Source: Dactylosporangium fulvum (GTDB lineage: Bacteria > Actinomycetota > Actinomycetes > Mycobacteriales > Micromonosporaceae). Taken from it: a stretch of 64,000 nucleotides of DNA. The DNA is taken from positions 10,430,954 to 10,494,953 of the forward strand of contig NZ_CP073720.1 of assembly GCF_025137375.1 (NCBI RefSeq). The letters run 5' to 3'. The notes under the pieces are model-generated. The model saw nothing but the letters and a program-made list of their open reading frames with translations. It was not told the origin of the DNA and ran no database searches. Both the position numbers and the translations under genes were made by a program. The first letter of the stretch is position 1; each line of letters begins with the position of its first letter. Positions 17,275-24,835 of the stretch are shown piece after piece.

Positions 17275-17451
17275 CCGGCGGCGACGGGTCCGGCGACGCA
17301 GCGTGGCCCGCCGAGGTTCCCGTCGACCGGTCACGGCATTCTCTCGGAACGATCACCGTCGCTCACGGCTGCGTCACTGTCCGATCACGCCCGGATCCGT
17401 CCCGGAAGGGTCGCCGTCTGACCGGCCAAACACCTTCCAGGGAGGCTTTTG

Positions 17452-18975
17452 ATGGTCAGTCGGAAACGCTTGGGTGTCCTCGCCGTCGTGGCGGTCGCGG
17501 CACTGGGTCTCTCGGCGTGCAGTGCGGGGAGCGACAACGCCGAAACCGGTTCGGCGAAGGCACCGCAACCCGGGTACGGTCCGCCGGGCACGGCGGCGCC
17601 GCAGGCTGACACGGCGGGTGAGGAGTCCGCCGCGACCGGCGCCGGCGAGCGGTCGGTGACCGATCAGCCGATCTCGACGTTCGCGGTGGACGTCGACACG
17701 GCGTCGTACGGCTTCGCGAAGCGGCAGCTGCTCGACGGGCGGCGGCCGTCGCCGAGCACGATCCGGCCGGAGGAGTTCGTCAACACGTTCAATCAGGGGT
17801 ACCGGCAGCCGACCGGGAACGGGTTCGCGATCACGGCGGACGGCACTCGCCTGCCGCAGACACACCGCAACGCCGATGACGCGGCGCGCCTGCTGCGGGT
17901 CGGGCTGCAAACTCAGGCCGAGCCTGCCGGTGAGCGGCGCGACGCGGCGTTGACGATCGTCGTCGACGTGTCCGGGTCGATGGCCGAGCCGGGCAAGCTC
18001 GACCTGGTCCGGCACGGCCTGCACACGCTCGCCGACCAGCTGCGCACGTCCGACTCGGTGGCGCTCATCGCGTACTCGAACGAGGCCGAGGTGCTGCGCC
18101 CGATGACGGGGGTGCGTGATCGCGACGCGCTGCACTCGGCGATCGACAGGCTGCGGGTGGCCGGCAGCACGAACCTGGAGGCCGGCCTGCGGCTGGGTTA
18201 CGACACGGCGCGCAAGAGCTTCCGCAACGGCGCGACGAACCGGGTCATCCTGCTGTCCGACGGCCTTCCCAACGTCGGTACGACCGACGCGGCGGCACTG
18301 GTCCGCGAGGTGCAGGAGGCGGCGGCGAAGCAGATCACGCTGCTCGGCGTGGGGGTGGGCAGCGACTACGGCGACCGCTTCATGGAGCAGTTGGCCGACA
18401 AGGGCGACGGTTACGTCGTCTACGTGAGCGAGCAGGAGGAGGCGGCCCGGGTGTTCGTCCAGCAGTTGCCGGCGACGCTGGCGATCCGGGCGCTGGACGC
18501 GAAGGCGCAGGTCGAGTTCGATCCGAAGACCGTGATCTCGTATCGCCTGATCGGCTACGACAACCGCGCGCTGTCGGCGTCGGCGTTCCGCAACGACAAG
18601 GTCGACGGCGGTGAGGTGGGGCCGGGCCACGCGGTAACGGCGTTGTACGCGCTGCACCTGCGCCCGGGTGCGGAGGGCCACCTGGCGGACGTGCGGGTGC
18701 GCTGGCAGGACCCGCGGACGCGGGAGGCGAGTGAGCAGACGCAGCCGGTGACGGTGGCGGCGCTGGACGAGCAGTTCGCCGAGGCGGCGGTGCCCGTGCG
18801 GGTCTGCTACGCGGCGGCGTACTTCGCGGAGGTCCTCCGCGGCAGCCAGTTCGCCCAGGAGGTGCGGCTCAGGGACCTGCTGGAGATCACGTCCGTGGCG
18901 CGCCGGGCGACCGACGACCCACGGCTCGCCGAGCTCTCCGAGGTCATCTCCGCGGCCGTGAAGCTCTACGACTGA
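17452..18975 (+). CDS. von Willebrand factor A domain lipoprotein (YfbK-like)
   Basis: Predicted 507-residue exported lipoprotein with a signal sequence ending in the lipobox LSAC near residue 23. A threonine/alanine-rich linker follows, then a VWA N-terminal domain (STFAVDVDTASYGFAKRQLL), a VWA domain with the metal-binding site DVSGSM (DxSxS) and a C-terminal DUF3520-like part. This matches the YfbK/YfbK-like family, probably a cell-surface metal-dependent protein-binding factor; ligand unknown. The ATG at 17452 follows GGGAGG at 8 nt. A strong bidirectional terminator separates it from the convergent rplI operon. Confidence 0.9.
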   Translation: MVSRKRLGVLAVVAVAALGLSACSAGSDNAETGSAKAPQPGYGPPGTAAPQADTAGEESAATGAGERSVTDQPISTFAVDVDTASYGFAKRQLLDGRRPSPSTIRPEEFVNTFNQGYRQPTGNGFAITADGTRLPQTHRNADDAARLLRVGLQTQAEPAGERRDAALTIVVDVSGSMAEPGKLDLVRHGLHTLADQLRTSDSVALIAYSNEAEVLRPMTGVRDRDALHSAIDRLRVAGSTNLEAGLRLGYDTARKSFRNGATNRVILLSDGLPNVGTTDAAALVREVQEAAAKQITLLGVGVGSDYGDRFMEQLADKGDGYVVYVSEQEEAARVFVQQLPATLAIRALDAKAQVEFDPKTVISYRLIGYDNRALSASAFRNDKVDGGEVGPGHAVTALYALHLRPGAEGHLADVRVRWQDPRTREASEQTQPVTVAALDEQFAEAAVPVRVCYAAAYFAEVLRGSQFAQEVRLRDLLEITSVARRATDDPRLAELSEVISAAVKLYD

Positions 18976-18986
18976 CCCCGGAACGC

Positions 18987-19024
18987 AGAAAAGGGGGCCC
19001 GGGGTCGGATGGGCCCCCTTTTCT
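18987..19024. terminator. bidirectional terminator, VWA gene / rplI
   Basis: A perfect 14-bp stem (AGAAAAGGGGGCCC with GGGCCCCCTTTTCT) around a 10-nt loop. Runs of A and T at the two ends make it usable from both strands. It lies exactly between two convergent genes. Confidence 0.92.
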
Positions 19025-19031
19025 GATCGGA

Positions 19032-19481
19032 CTACTTGGCCGCGGTCACCTTGACGGTGAAGACGGCGGCGACCTCCGGGTGCAGCTTGAGCTGCACCTT
19101 GTAGTCACCGACCGACTTGATGTGGCCGGGCAGCTCGAGGCGGCGACGGTCGATCGCCGGGCCGCCGGCCTGCTGGACGGCGTCGGCGATCTCGGCCGGC
19201 GTGACCGAGCCGTAGAGCCGGCCGCCTTCGCCGGCCCGGACGGCCAGCTTGACCGAGAGGCCTTCGAGCTGGCCCTTGACCTCGTTGGCGTGGCCGAGGT
19301 CGCGGATCTCCCGGGCCGAGCGGGCCCGCTTGATCGTCACGATCTGCTTCTCCGCGCCCTTGCTCCACGGAATCGCGAACCCCTGCGGCAGCAGGTAGTT
19401 GCGCCCGTAGCCGTCCTTCACCTCGACGACGTCGCCGGGGGTGCCGAGGCCGGAGACCTCCTGCTTGAGAATGATCTTCAT
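19032..19481 (-). CDS. rplI: 50S ribosomal protein L9
   Basis: Predicted 149-residue L9. The N-terminal rRNA-binding domain MKIILKQEVSGLGTPGDVVE plus VKDGYGRNYLLPQGFA is canonical. The central helix and C-terminal domain (GRLYGSVTPAEIADAV, HPEVAAVFTVKV) follow at normal length. Last gene of the rpsF-ssb-rpsR-rplI operon on the minus strand, 12 nt after rpsR, with a terminator just beyond. Confidence 0.98.
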   Translation of the reverse strand: MKIILKQEVSGLGTPGDVVEVKDGYGRNYLLPQGFAIPWSKGAEKQIVTIKRARSAREIRDLGHANEVKGQLEGLSVKLAVRAGEGGRLYGSVTPAEIADAVQQAGGPAIDRRRLELPGHIKSVGDYKVQLKLHPEVAAVFTVKVTAAK

Positions 19482-19493
19482 GTCAGCCCTCCC

Positions 19494-19733
19494 CTAGCGC
19501 GCGGTCGCGGTGTAGGGGAGCAGTGCCATCTCGCGCGCGTTCTTGACGGCGCGCGCGATCTGCCGCTGCTGCTGGGCGGTCACACCGGTCACCCGCCGGG
19601 CGCGGATCTTGCCCCGGTCGGAGATGAACTTGCGCAGCAGCGCGGTGTCCTTGTAGTCGATGTAGGCGATGCCCTCCTTGTCGAGAGGGTTCACCTTCTT
19701 CTTCGGTTTGCGCAGGGCCGCAGCCTTCGCCAT
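19494..19733 (-). CDS. rpsR: 30S ribosomal protein S18, zinc-free (C-) type
   Basis: Predicted 79-residue S18 that binds S6 in the small-subunit platform. The core YIDYKDTALLRKFISDRGKIRARRVTG is typical. The N-terminal zinc-site cysteines of most S18 proteins (CxxC before the YxDYKD core, plus later Cys/His) are absent; the region reads VNPLDKEGIAYIDYKD and GVTAQQQRQ. It is therefore a zinc-independent C- type sitting in the main rpsF operon. Short gap from ssb and the usual gene order support the call. Confidence 0.96.
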   Translation of the reverse strand: MAKAAALRKPKKKVNPLDKEGIAYIDYKDTALLRKFISDRGKIRARRVTGVTAQQQRQIARAVKNAREMALLPYTATAR

Positions 19734-19752
19734 TGCTCTTGCTCCTGATGCC

Positions 19753-20274
19753 TTAGAACGGGGGCTCGTCGTCGAAGGATGAGCTCGACCTGCCGCCACC
19801 ACCGCCAGCGGCGGCCGGGGTCGCGCTGGCCCACGGGTCTTCGTTGAACCCGCCGCCAGCGTTTCCACCGCCACCACCGCCGCCGAAGCCGCCGCCACCG
19901 GAACTGCGCGACATCTTCTGGACCTTGGCGGTCGCGTAGCGCAGCGAGGGGCCGATCTCGTCGACCTCCAGCTCGATGACGGTGCGCTTCTCACCCTCGC
20001 GAGTCTCGTAGGTCCGGGACTTGAGCCGTCCGGACACGATCACCCGGGCACCACGCTGCAGCGACTCGGCGACGTTCTCCGCCGCCTGACGCCACACCGT
20101 GCAGGACAGGAACAGCGGCTCGCCGTCCTTCCACTCGTTGCTCTGGCGGTCCATGAACCGGGGGGTGGAAGCCACCCGGAACTTGGCGACCGCGGCTCCT
20201 GATGGAGTGAAACGCAACTCAGGGTCGTCGGTCAGGTTGCCGATGACCGTGATCGTGGTGTCTCCCGCTGCCAT
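19753..20274 (-). CDS. ssb: single-stranded DNA-binding protein
   Basis: Predicted 173-residue SSB. It has an N-terminal OB fold (DTTITVIGNLTDDPELRFT, FLSCTVWRQAAENVAESL, GARVIVSGRLKSRTYETREG), a glycine-rich linker (GGGGFGGGGGGGNAGGGF) and the conserved acidic C-terminal tip DDEPPF, which recruits replication and repair partners. The ATG at 20272-20274 with GAGGAG at about 8 nt is chosen over a TTG three codons upstream. Second gene of the rpsF operon. Confidence 0.97.
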   Translation of the reverse strand: MAAGDTTITVIGNLTDDPELRFTPSGAAVAKFRVASTPRFMDRQSNEWKDGEPLFLSCTVWRQAAENVAESLQRGARVIVSGRLKSRTYETREGEKRTVIELEVDEIGPSLRYATAKVQKMSRSSGGGGFGGGGGGGNAGGGFNEDPWASATPAAAGGGGGRSSSSFDDEPPF

Positions 20275-20376
20275 ATGAGTCAACTCCTCGCGCGCTGGTG
20301 TATGGCCACGATGTCACAGGGGTCTGACAATTTCCCTGGACACACGGCGAAGCAGATCGATCTCGCCCGGTCCGCT

Positions 20377-20667
20377 TTAGCGGACTTCGGGCCGGATGAC
20401 CTTGGTGCGCAGCACGGACTCGTTGAGTCGCAGCTGACGGTCCAGCTCCGCCACAGACTCCGGCGAGGCCTGGAGGTCGATGACGGCGTAGATGCCCTCG
20501 GTCTTCTTGTTGATCTCGTACGCGAGGCGCCGGCGGCCCCACACGTCGAGCTTCTCCACCGAGCCACCCGACGTCCGGATCACGTTGAGATACGTGTCGA
20601 GCGACGGGGCGACGGTGCGCTCCTCGAGACTTCCGTCGAGGATCACCATGATCTCGTAATGACGCAA
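20377..20667 (-). CDS. rpsF: 30S ribosomal protein S6
   Basis: Predicted 96-residue S6 (MRHYEIMVILDGSLEE, GRRRLAYEINKKTEGIYAV, RLNESVLRTKVIRP), partner of S18. The start codon is TTG at 20665-20667, fixed by an excellent AGGAGGTGA ribosome site upstream and by the conserved first residues. First gene of the rpsF-ssb-rpsR-rplI operon. Confidence 0.97.
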   Translation of the reverse strand: MRHYEIMVILDGSLEERTVAPSLDTYLNVIRTSGGSVEKLDVWGRRRLAYEINKKTEGIYAVIDLQASPESVAELDRQLRLNESVLRTKVIRPEVR

Positions 20668-20729
20668 GACGTTCTCACCTCCTACGGGCTAAGCGGCCGC
20701 GGTCCGTCCGCGGCAGGAGGTCATGCGTC

Positions 20730-20753
20730 GTCGACCGCACCCAGGCGGTCGAC
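20730..20753 (-). promoter_or_regulatory. hairpin in the rpsF leader
   Basis: A perfect 9-bp stem (GTCGACCGC with GCGGTCGAC, 6-nt loop) in the untranslated region about 60 nt before rpsF. Leaders of rpsF operons in several phyla carry an S6:S18 binding element used for autoregulation. I see a hairpin in the right place but did not confirm the consensus. Confidence 0.4.
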
Positions 20754-20788
20754 CGAACCAGAGTACACACAGCGTGCACATGGAAAGA

Positions 20789-20871
20789 CCGCGGGGCGCG
20801 TCATCCGCTTCTTTGGGTGGGACCTGGGGAGGAACGACCACACCGGTGCGTTGGATGACTGCGCCCCGCGG
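20789..20871. repeat. long imperfect inverted repeat before rpsF
   Basis: Arms at 20789-20806 (CCGCGGGGCGCGTCATCC) and 20853-20871 are complementary except for one mismatch or bulge near the middle, separated by about 46 nt. It lies between the rpsF leader and the stop of the upstream surface-protein gene, and may work as a terminator of that gene. No T-run follows. Confidence 0.45.
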
Positions 20872-20889
20872 AGCTAGAAAAATTGTACC

Positions 20890-21756
20890 TTAAGCGAAGC
20901 TCGCGCGGGTTGACCGCTGGGCAATAATAGCCCGAATTGCGGCGATTCCTACGCCTACCGCGCAGACCGTCGCGACCAGAGCCAGCAGGCCGGTCGGGGC
21001 GTTGCGGACCGGACCGGTCGCGGCCACCGGCTGCTCCACCATCACCCGGTCCTCGGTCGGTGCACTCGGCTCGGCACCGACCGCCGGCGCGGCGGTGGCG
21101 TCCGGCCCGAGCAGCGACGGGTCCGCCGGCTCCGTGCCGGTGGTCTCCGAGCCGCCTGTCGCGCCGGCGCCGGATGTCGCGCCGCCCTGGGTCCGGCTCG
21201 ACCGGCTGGACGGCCCGGTGCTCGTCTTGCCCTTGATCGCGTTGCTCGCCGCCGAGGCGGCGGCGCCCGCGGGACCGGTCGGCGTGGCCGGCTTCGCCGA
21301 CGGCGCAGCGGCCGCGGGCGCGCTGGTCACGCCGACGGAGACCGGCTTGAACTGCTCGACGACGCCGACACCGCAGGAGAAGGTCATCGCGACCTCGACC
21401 GCCGGGCCCTTCCGGAACACGACAGGCACCGCCTGGTTCGGCTGCACCGCGGAGACGGCCTTGCCGTCGACCTTGAGGGTCGCGTTCTGCCCGAGACGGT
21501 TGACGAAGTTCACCCGCGACTCGGCCGGCACGCTGACGGTGCCGGCGTTCGGCTCGGACTTGCAGATCAGGAGGCTCAGCACGCTGCCGCCGCTGAACTC
21601 CACGGTCGGCGTCGCGGGTGCGGCGCTCGCCGGGCCTGCGCCAGCGGTGAGGGCTGCGGCGACGAGCGCCGCGGCGGCCGCGACGATACGCTTCCCGGTC
21701 TTCGGCGCGCGGCGACTCGAGCGGACTGCCGAACGGTGTCCAGACAAGGTAGCCAT
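20890..21756 (-). CDS. secreted, C-terminally anchored surface protein, unknown
   Basis: Predicted 288-residue protein. The signal peptide has a basic start, then AAAAALVAAALTAGAGPASA, with cleavage after ASAAPA. A compact domain of about 95 residues contains two cysteines (LLICKSEPNAG and MTFSCGVGVV) that may pair. A long Ala/Pro/Ser/Gly/Thr-rich stalk and a C-terminal membrane helix (GLLALVATVCAVGVGIAAI) with a short basic tail follow. This is the layout of an actinobacterial wall-spanning surface protein. No family recognised. Transcribed towards the rpsF operon. Confidence 0.75.
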   Translation of the reverse strand: MATLSGHRSAVRSSRRAPKTGKRIVAAAAALVAAALTAGAGPASAAPATPTVEFSGGSVLSLLICKSEPNAGTVSVPAESRVNFVNRLGQNATLKVDGKAVSAVQPNQAVPVVFRKGPAVEVAMTFSCGVGVVEQFKPVSVGVTSAPAAAAPSAKPATPTGPAGAAASAASNAIKGKTSTGPSSRSSRTQGGATSGAGATGGSETTGTEPADPSLLGPDATAAPAVGAEPSAPTEDRVMVEQPVAATGPVRNAPTGLLALVATVCAVGVGIAAIRAIIAQRSTRASFA

Positions 21757-21932
21757 CCAAGGTTGGGGATCGACTGGGGGTCATTCCATCGAGCCACACG
21801 ATCACGGACGCGATCACGAGCGGCTACGTGCGTAACGACCCGGCGGACAGGACGGTGACGGAAGCACCGCATTCCGGACGCTTCGGTCGTTACCCTCCCG
21901 CCCGGGTCGCGCGAAGTGTCAGCCCCACGTCG

Positions 21933-21938
21933 TAGGCT
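21933..21938 (+). promoter_or_regulatory. -10-like box of the endonuclease IV gene, leaderless
   Basis: TAGGCT, 7 nt before the ATG at 21946, with no ribosome binding site between. Confidence 0.55.
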
Positions 21939-21945
21939 CTGCGGC

Positions 21946-22719
21946 ATGCGAATCGGTGCTCACGTCGACCCCGCTGAGCCACTGGCCGAGGCCGCCGCGC
22001 GTGGTGCGGACCTCGTCCAGTTCTTCCTGACCGACCCGCAGGCCTGGACCGATCCGAAGGACCGTGCCGATGCGGAGGCGCTGCGGTCGTCGGAGGTCGA
22101 CGTCTACATCCACGCGCCATACCGGATCAACGTCGCCTCCTCCAACAACCGGATCCGCATTCCCAGCCGCAAGCTGCTCTTCAGCCATGCGCAGGGTGCG
22201 GCGAAGGTGGGTGCCAAGGGCCTGATCGTGCACGGCGGTCACGTCGAGAAGGCCGACGGTCTCGCGGCCGGCTTCGACAACTGGCGCAAGACCTTCGCCT
22301 ACGCGGCCGAGCAGGGAGGATTCGCCATCCCGGTGCTGATCGAGAACACCGCCGGCGGCGACAACGCGTGCGCACGCCGGTTCGACTCGCTCGCGCGCCT
22401 GTGGGACGCGGTGGGTGACTACGAGGTGGGTTTCTGCCTCGACACCTGCCACGCCCACGCCGGCGGGGAAAACCTCCTCGACATCGTCGACCGGGTCAAG
22501 GCGATCACCGGCCGGATCGACCTCATCCACGCCAACAACTCCCGCGACGGGTTCGACTCCGGCCGCGACCGGCACGACAACCTGGCCGCCGGCGAGATCG
22601 ACCCGGAGCTGATCGTGGCGGTCATCCGGGCCGCCGGTGCGCCGGCCCTGGTCGAGACGCCGGGCGGTGCGGAGGGCCAGGGAGCCGACATCAACTATCT
22701 GCGGGAGCGATTGGCGTGA
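21946..22719 (+). CDS. nfo: deoxyribonuclease IV (AP endonuclease)
   Basis: Predicted 257-residue endonuclease IV-like TIM barrel that cuts DNA 5' to abasic sites using three metal ions. Expected metal-ligand segments are present: RIGAHVD, YIHAPYRIN, LIVHGGHVEK, VLIENTAGG, GFCLDTCHAHAGG, DLIHANNSRDGFDSGRDRHDN and LVETPGG. It is slightly shorter than the E. coli enzyme. The ATG at 21946 has a TAGGCT box 7 nt upstream, so it is probably leaderless. Its stop overlaps the next start (GTGA). Confidence 0.93.
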   Translation: MRIGAHVDPAEPLAEAAARGADLVQFFLTDPQAWTDPKDRADAEALRSSEVDVYIHAPYRINVASSNNRIRIPSRKLLFSHAQGAAKVGAKGLIVHGGHVEKADGLAAGFDNWRKTFAYAAEQGGFAIPVLIENTAGGDNACARRFDSLARLWDAVGDYEVGFCLDTCHAHAGGENLLDIVDRVKAITGRIDLIHANNSRDGFDSGRDRHDNLAAGEIDPELIVAVIRAAGAPALVETPGGAEGQGADINYLRERLA

Positions 22720-24686
22720 CCAACGTTTCGTCGGAGCCCACGGTGTCGGAGCCATCGGACGAGGAAGCATCGGCGACCACCGGGGAGGAGCCCGAGAAGC
22801 CTGGCGAGCCGGAGAAGGCCGATCCGGAGGCCGCCACCGGCAAGAGCGAGGCGGGGGAGCAGAAGCCGGACAGCGACCCGTTCGAGGCGTTCGCCCCGGT
22901 GCCCGAGGCGGTCCCCGGCCGCGCCCGGCGCATCTCCACGCGGGTCGCCACCGGTGCCGGCCGGTTCCTCGGGCACGAGTGGACCCTGGCCGCGATCGGC
23001 TCGGTCCTGCTGGCCGCGCTCATGACCTGGCCGACGCTGAAGCACCCCGCCTCGACGATCCCGCAGGACATCTGGGATCCGACGCTGCAGGCCTGGCAGA
23101 TGTCATGGGCGGGGCACGTTCTCACCACCGACCCGGCCCAGTTGTGGAACGCCAACGCGTTCTTCCCGAACATGTACGGCTACGCGTTCTCCGACACCCT
23201 GCTCGGCTACGCGCCGGCCGGCATGATCGGCAGCGGCCCGGTGGCCGCCGTGGTCCGGTACAACATCATCTTCGTCCTGATCTTCGCACTCGCGTTCTTC
23301 GGCGCCTACGCACTGGCCCGCCAGCTCGGCGCCGGGCGCACCGGCGCGGCGGTGGCGGGCGCGGCCTTCGCCTACGCGCCCTGGCGGCTCGGCCAGGCCG
23401 GCCACCTGCACGTGCTCTCAATCGGCGGCATCGCGCTGGCCCTGGCCATGCTGGCCCGTGGGCACGGATTCTCGCTCACCAAGGGCTATGAGCCCGACAA
23501 GCGGCGCTGGGGCTGGGTCGTCGCCGGCTGGCTGGTGGCCGCCTGGCAGATCAGCCTGGGCTTCGGCATCGGCATCCCGTTCGCATACGTGCTGCTCGGC
23601 ATCGTGCTCATCACGGCGGTGCTGTGGGGCTACCGGCACGTCCGGGTGTGGGCGGTCAGCAGGCCGTTCGGCTGGAAGCTCTTCCTGGCCAACCTCGGCG
23701 GCGGGCTCGCGTTCGCCGCCGTCGGCGCGCTGATGGCCTACCCCTACCTGCAGGTCCTCAAGCAGCACCCCTATGCGCGGCGCAGCGAGGAGATCCTGTC
23801 GCTGTTCTCGCCGCCGATCCAGGGCTTCTTCATCTCGCCGCCGGAGTCGTGGCTGTGGGGCGACGCGTATGCGAGCGCCCGGCAGTCGCTCACCTGGGCA
23901 CCCGAGATGGCGCTGCTGCCCGGCTTCTTCCTCTACGGCCTCGCGTTCGCCGGCCTGTTCGTCTCCACATGGCGGATCCGGCACCGGGTCTACCTCGGCA
24001 TCGGTGTCGTCGTGTCGATCATGCTGGCGATGGGCACCCGCGGTCCCGGCGACGGCGAGTTCGGCTACCTGGCGCTCTACCGCGCGCTGCCGGGCTTCGA
24101 CGGCATCCGCACCTCCGGCCGCCTCATGGTCTGGACGACGCTGTTCCTGGCGCTGCTCGCGGCGGGGGCCGTCAGCGCGTTCGCCCGCCAGGCGGTCGAA
24201 CTGTTCGCCGACCGCACCCAGACCGACGTCGGCACGCGGGCCGGCTTCTGGCCCCGGTTCGCCACACTGATCCCGCTGGTCCTGGTGCTGATCGAGGGCC
24301 TGCACATCCCCTACCCCACCAATCCGGTGGTGCCGAAGGCGCCGCTCGCCATGAGCACGCTGCAGGGCCCGCTGATGGTCCTGCCGACCGACGAGCTCAC
24401 CGACATGAACATCATGCTGTGGAGCACCGACGGCTTCCCGCAGATGGTCAACGGGGGCAGCGGCTTCACCCCGCGCGGCCAGGAGCAGCTGCGGCTGACC
24501 ATGCAGCAGTTCCCCGACGAGGCCAGCGTGACGGCGCTGCGCGACCTGAAGATCCGCACCGTGGTGGTGATCCGCAGCCGTGCGGTGGGCAGTTCCTACG
24601 AGCGCGCCATCGACGCCCCGATCGACGGCCTGGGCCTGGACCGCACCGAGCAGGGCGACGTGGTCCTGTACAAGCTCACCGACTGA
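22716..24686 (+). CDS. large multi-pass membrane protein, GT-C-like
   Basis: Predicted 656-residue protein with an acidic, disordered N-terminal tail (about 75 residues of Glu/Pro/Ala/Lys), about ten to twelve membrane segments and a soluble C-terminal domain of about 110 residues. The first extracytoplasmic loop (TIPQDIWDPTLQAWQMSW) carries an Asp-rich aromatic pattern seen in GT-C type glycosyltransferases and related membrane proteins. The substrate is not identifiable. The GTG start overlaps the endonuclease IV stop, so the two are co-transcribed. Two inverted repeats follow. Confidence 0.7.
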   Translation: MTNVSSEPTVSEPSDEEASATTGEEPEKPGEPEKADPEAATGKSEAGEQKPDSDPFEAFAPVPEAVPGRARRISTRVATGAGRFLGHEWTLAAIGSVLLAALMTWPTLKHPASTIPQDIWDPTLQAWQMSWAGHVLTTDPAQLWNANAFFPNMYGYAFSDTLLGYAPAGMIGSGPVAAVVRYNIIFVLIFALAFFGAYALARQLGAGRTGAAVAGAAFAYAPWRLGQAGHLHVLSIGGIALALAMLARGHGFSLTKGYEPDKRRWGWVVAGWLVAAWQISLGFGIGIPFAYVLLGIVLITAVLWGYRHVRVWAVSRPFGWKLFLANLGGGLAFAAVGALMAYPYLQVLKQHPYARRSEEILSLFSPPIQGFFISPPESWLWGDAYASARQSLTWAPEMALLPGFFLYGLAFAGLFVSTWRIRHRVYLGIGVVVSIMLAMGTRGPGDGEFGYLALYRALPGFDGIRTSGRLMVWTTLFLALLAAGAVSAFARQAVELFADRTQTDVGTRAGFWPRFATLIPLVLVLIEGLHIPYPTNPVVPKAPLAMSTLQGPLMVLPTDELTDMNIMLWSTDGFPQMVNGGSGFTPRGQEQLRLTMQQFPDEASVTALRDLKIRTVVVIRSRAVGSSYERAIDAPIDGLGLDRTEQGDVVLYKLTD

Positions 24687-24689
24687 TGG

Positions 24690-24745
24690 GTTTGACCTTG
24701 GAGGATCGCGGCCCCGGGAGGGGCCGAGACGTTCCAAGGTCAAAC
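24690..24745. terminator. long hairpin after the membrane gene
   Basis: Outer arms GTTTGACCTTGGA (24690-24702) and TCCAAGGTCAAAC (24733-24745) enclose an inner GGCCCC/GGGGCC hairpin with a GGGA loop. It starts 4 nt after the stop codon, so it probably ends the message, although no T-run follows. Confidence 0.6.
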
Positions 24746-24777
24746 TCCGTTCCATGCGGCAAGACCGCCTTCTGCAG

Positions 24778-24814
24778 AAAGCCGACGACCGCGCTGCCGC
24801 GGGTCGTCGGCTTT
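24778..24814. terminator. bidirectional terminator between convergent genes
   Basis: A 13-bp perfect stem (AAAGCCGACGACC with GGTCGTCGGCTTT) around an 11-nt loop, bounded by A and T runs. It serves the plus-strand membrane gene and the minus-strand GT87-like gene. Confidence 0.85.
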
Positions 24815-24835
24815 ACAGACCGGTCCGCGTGAAAC

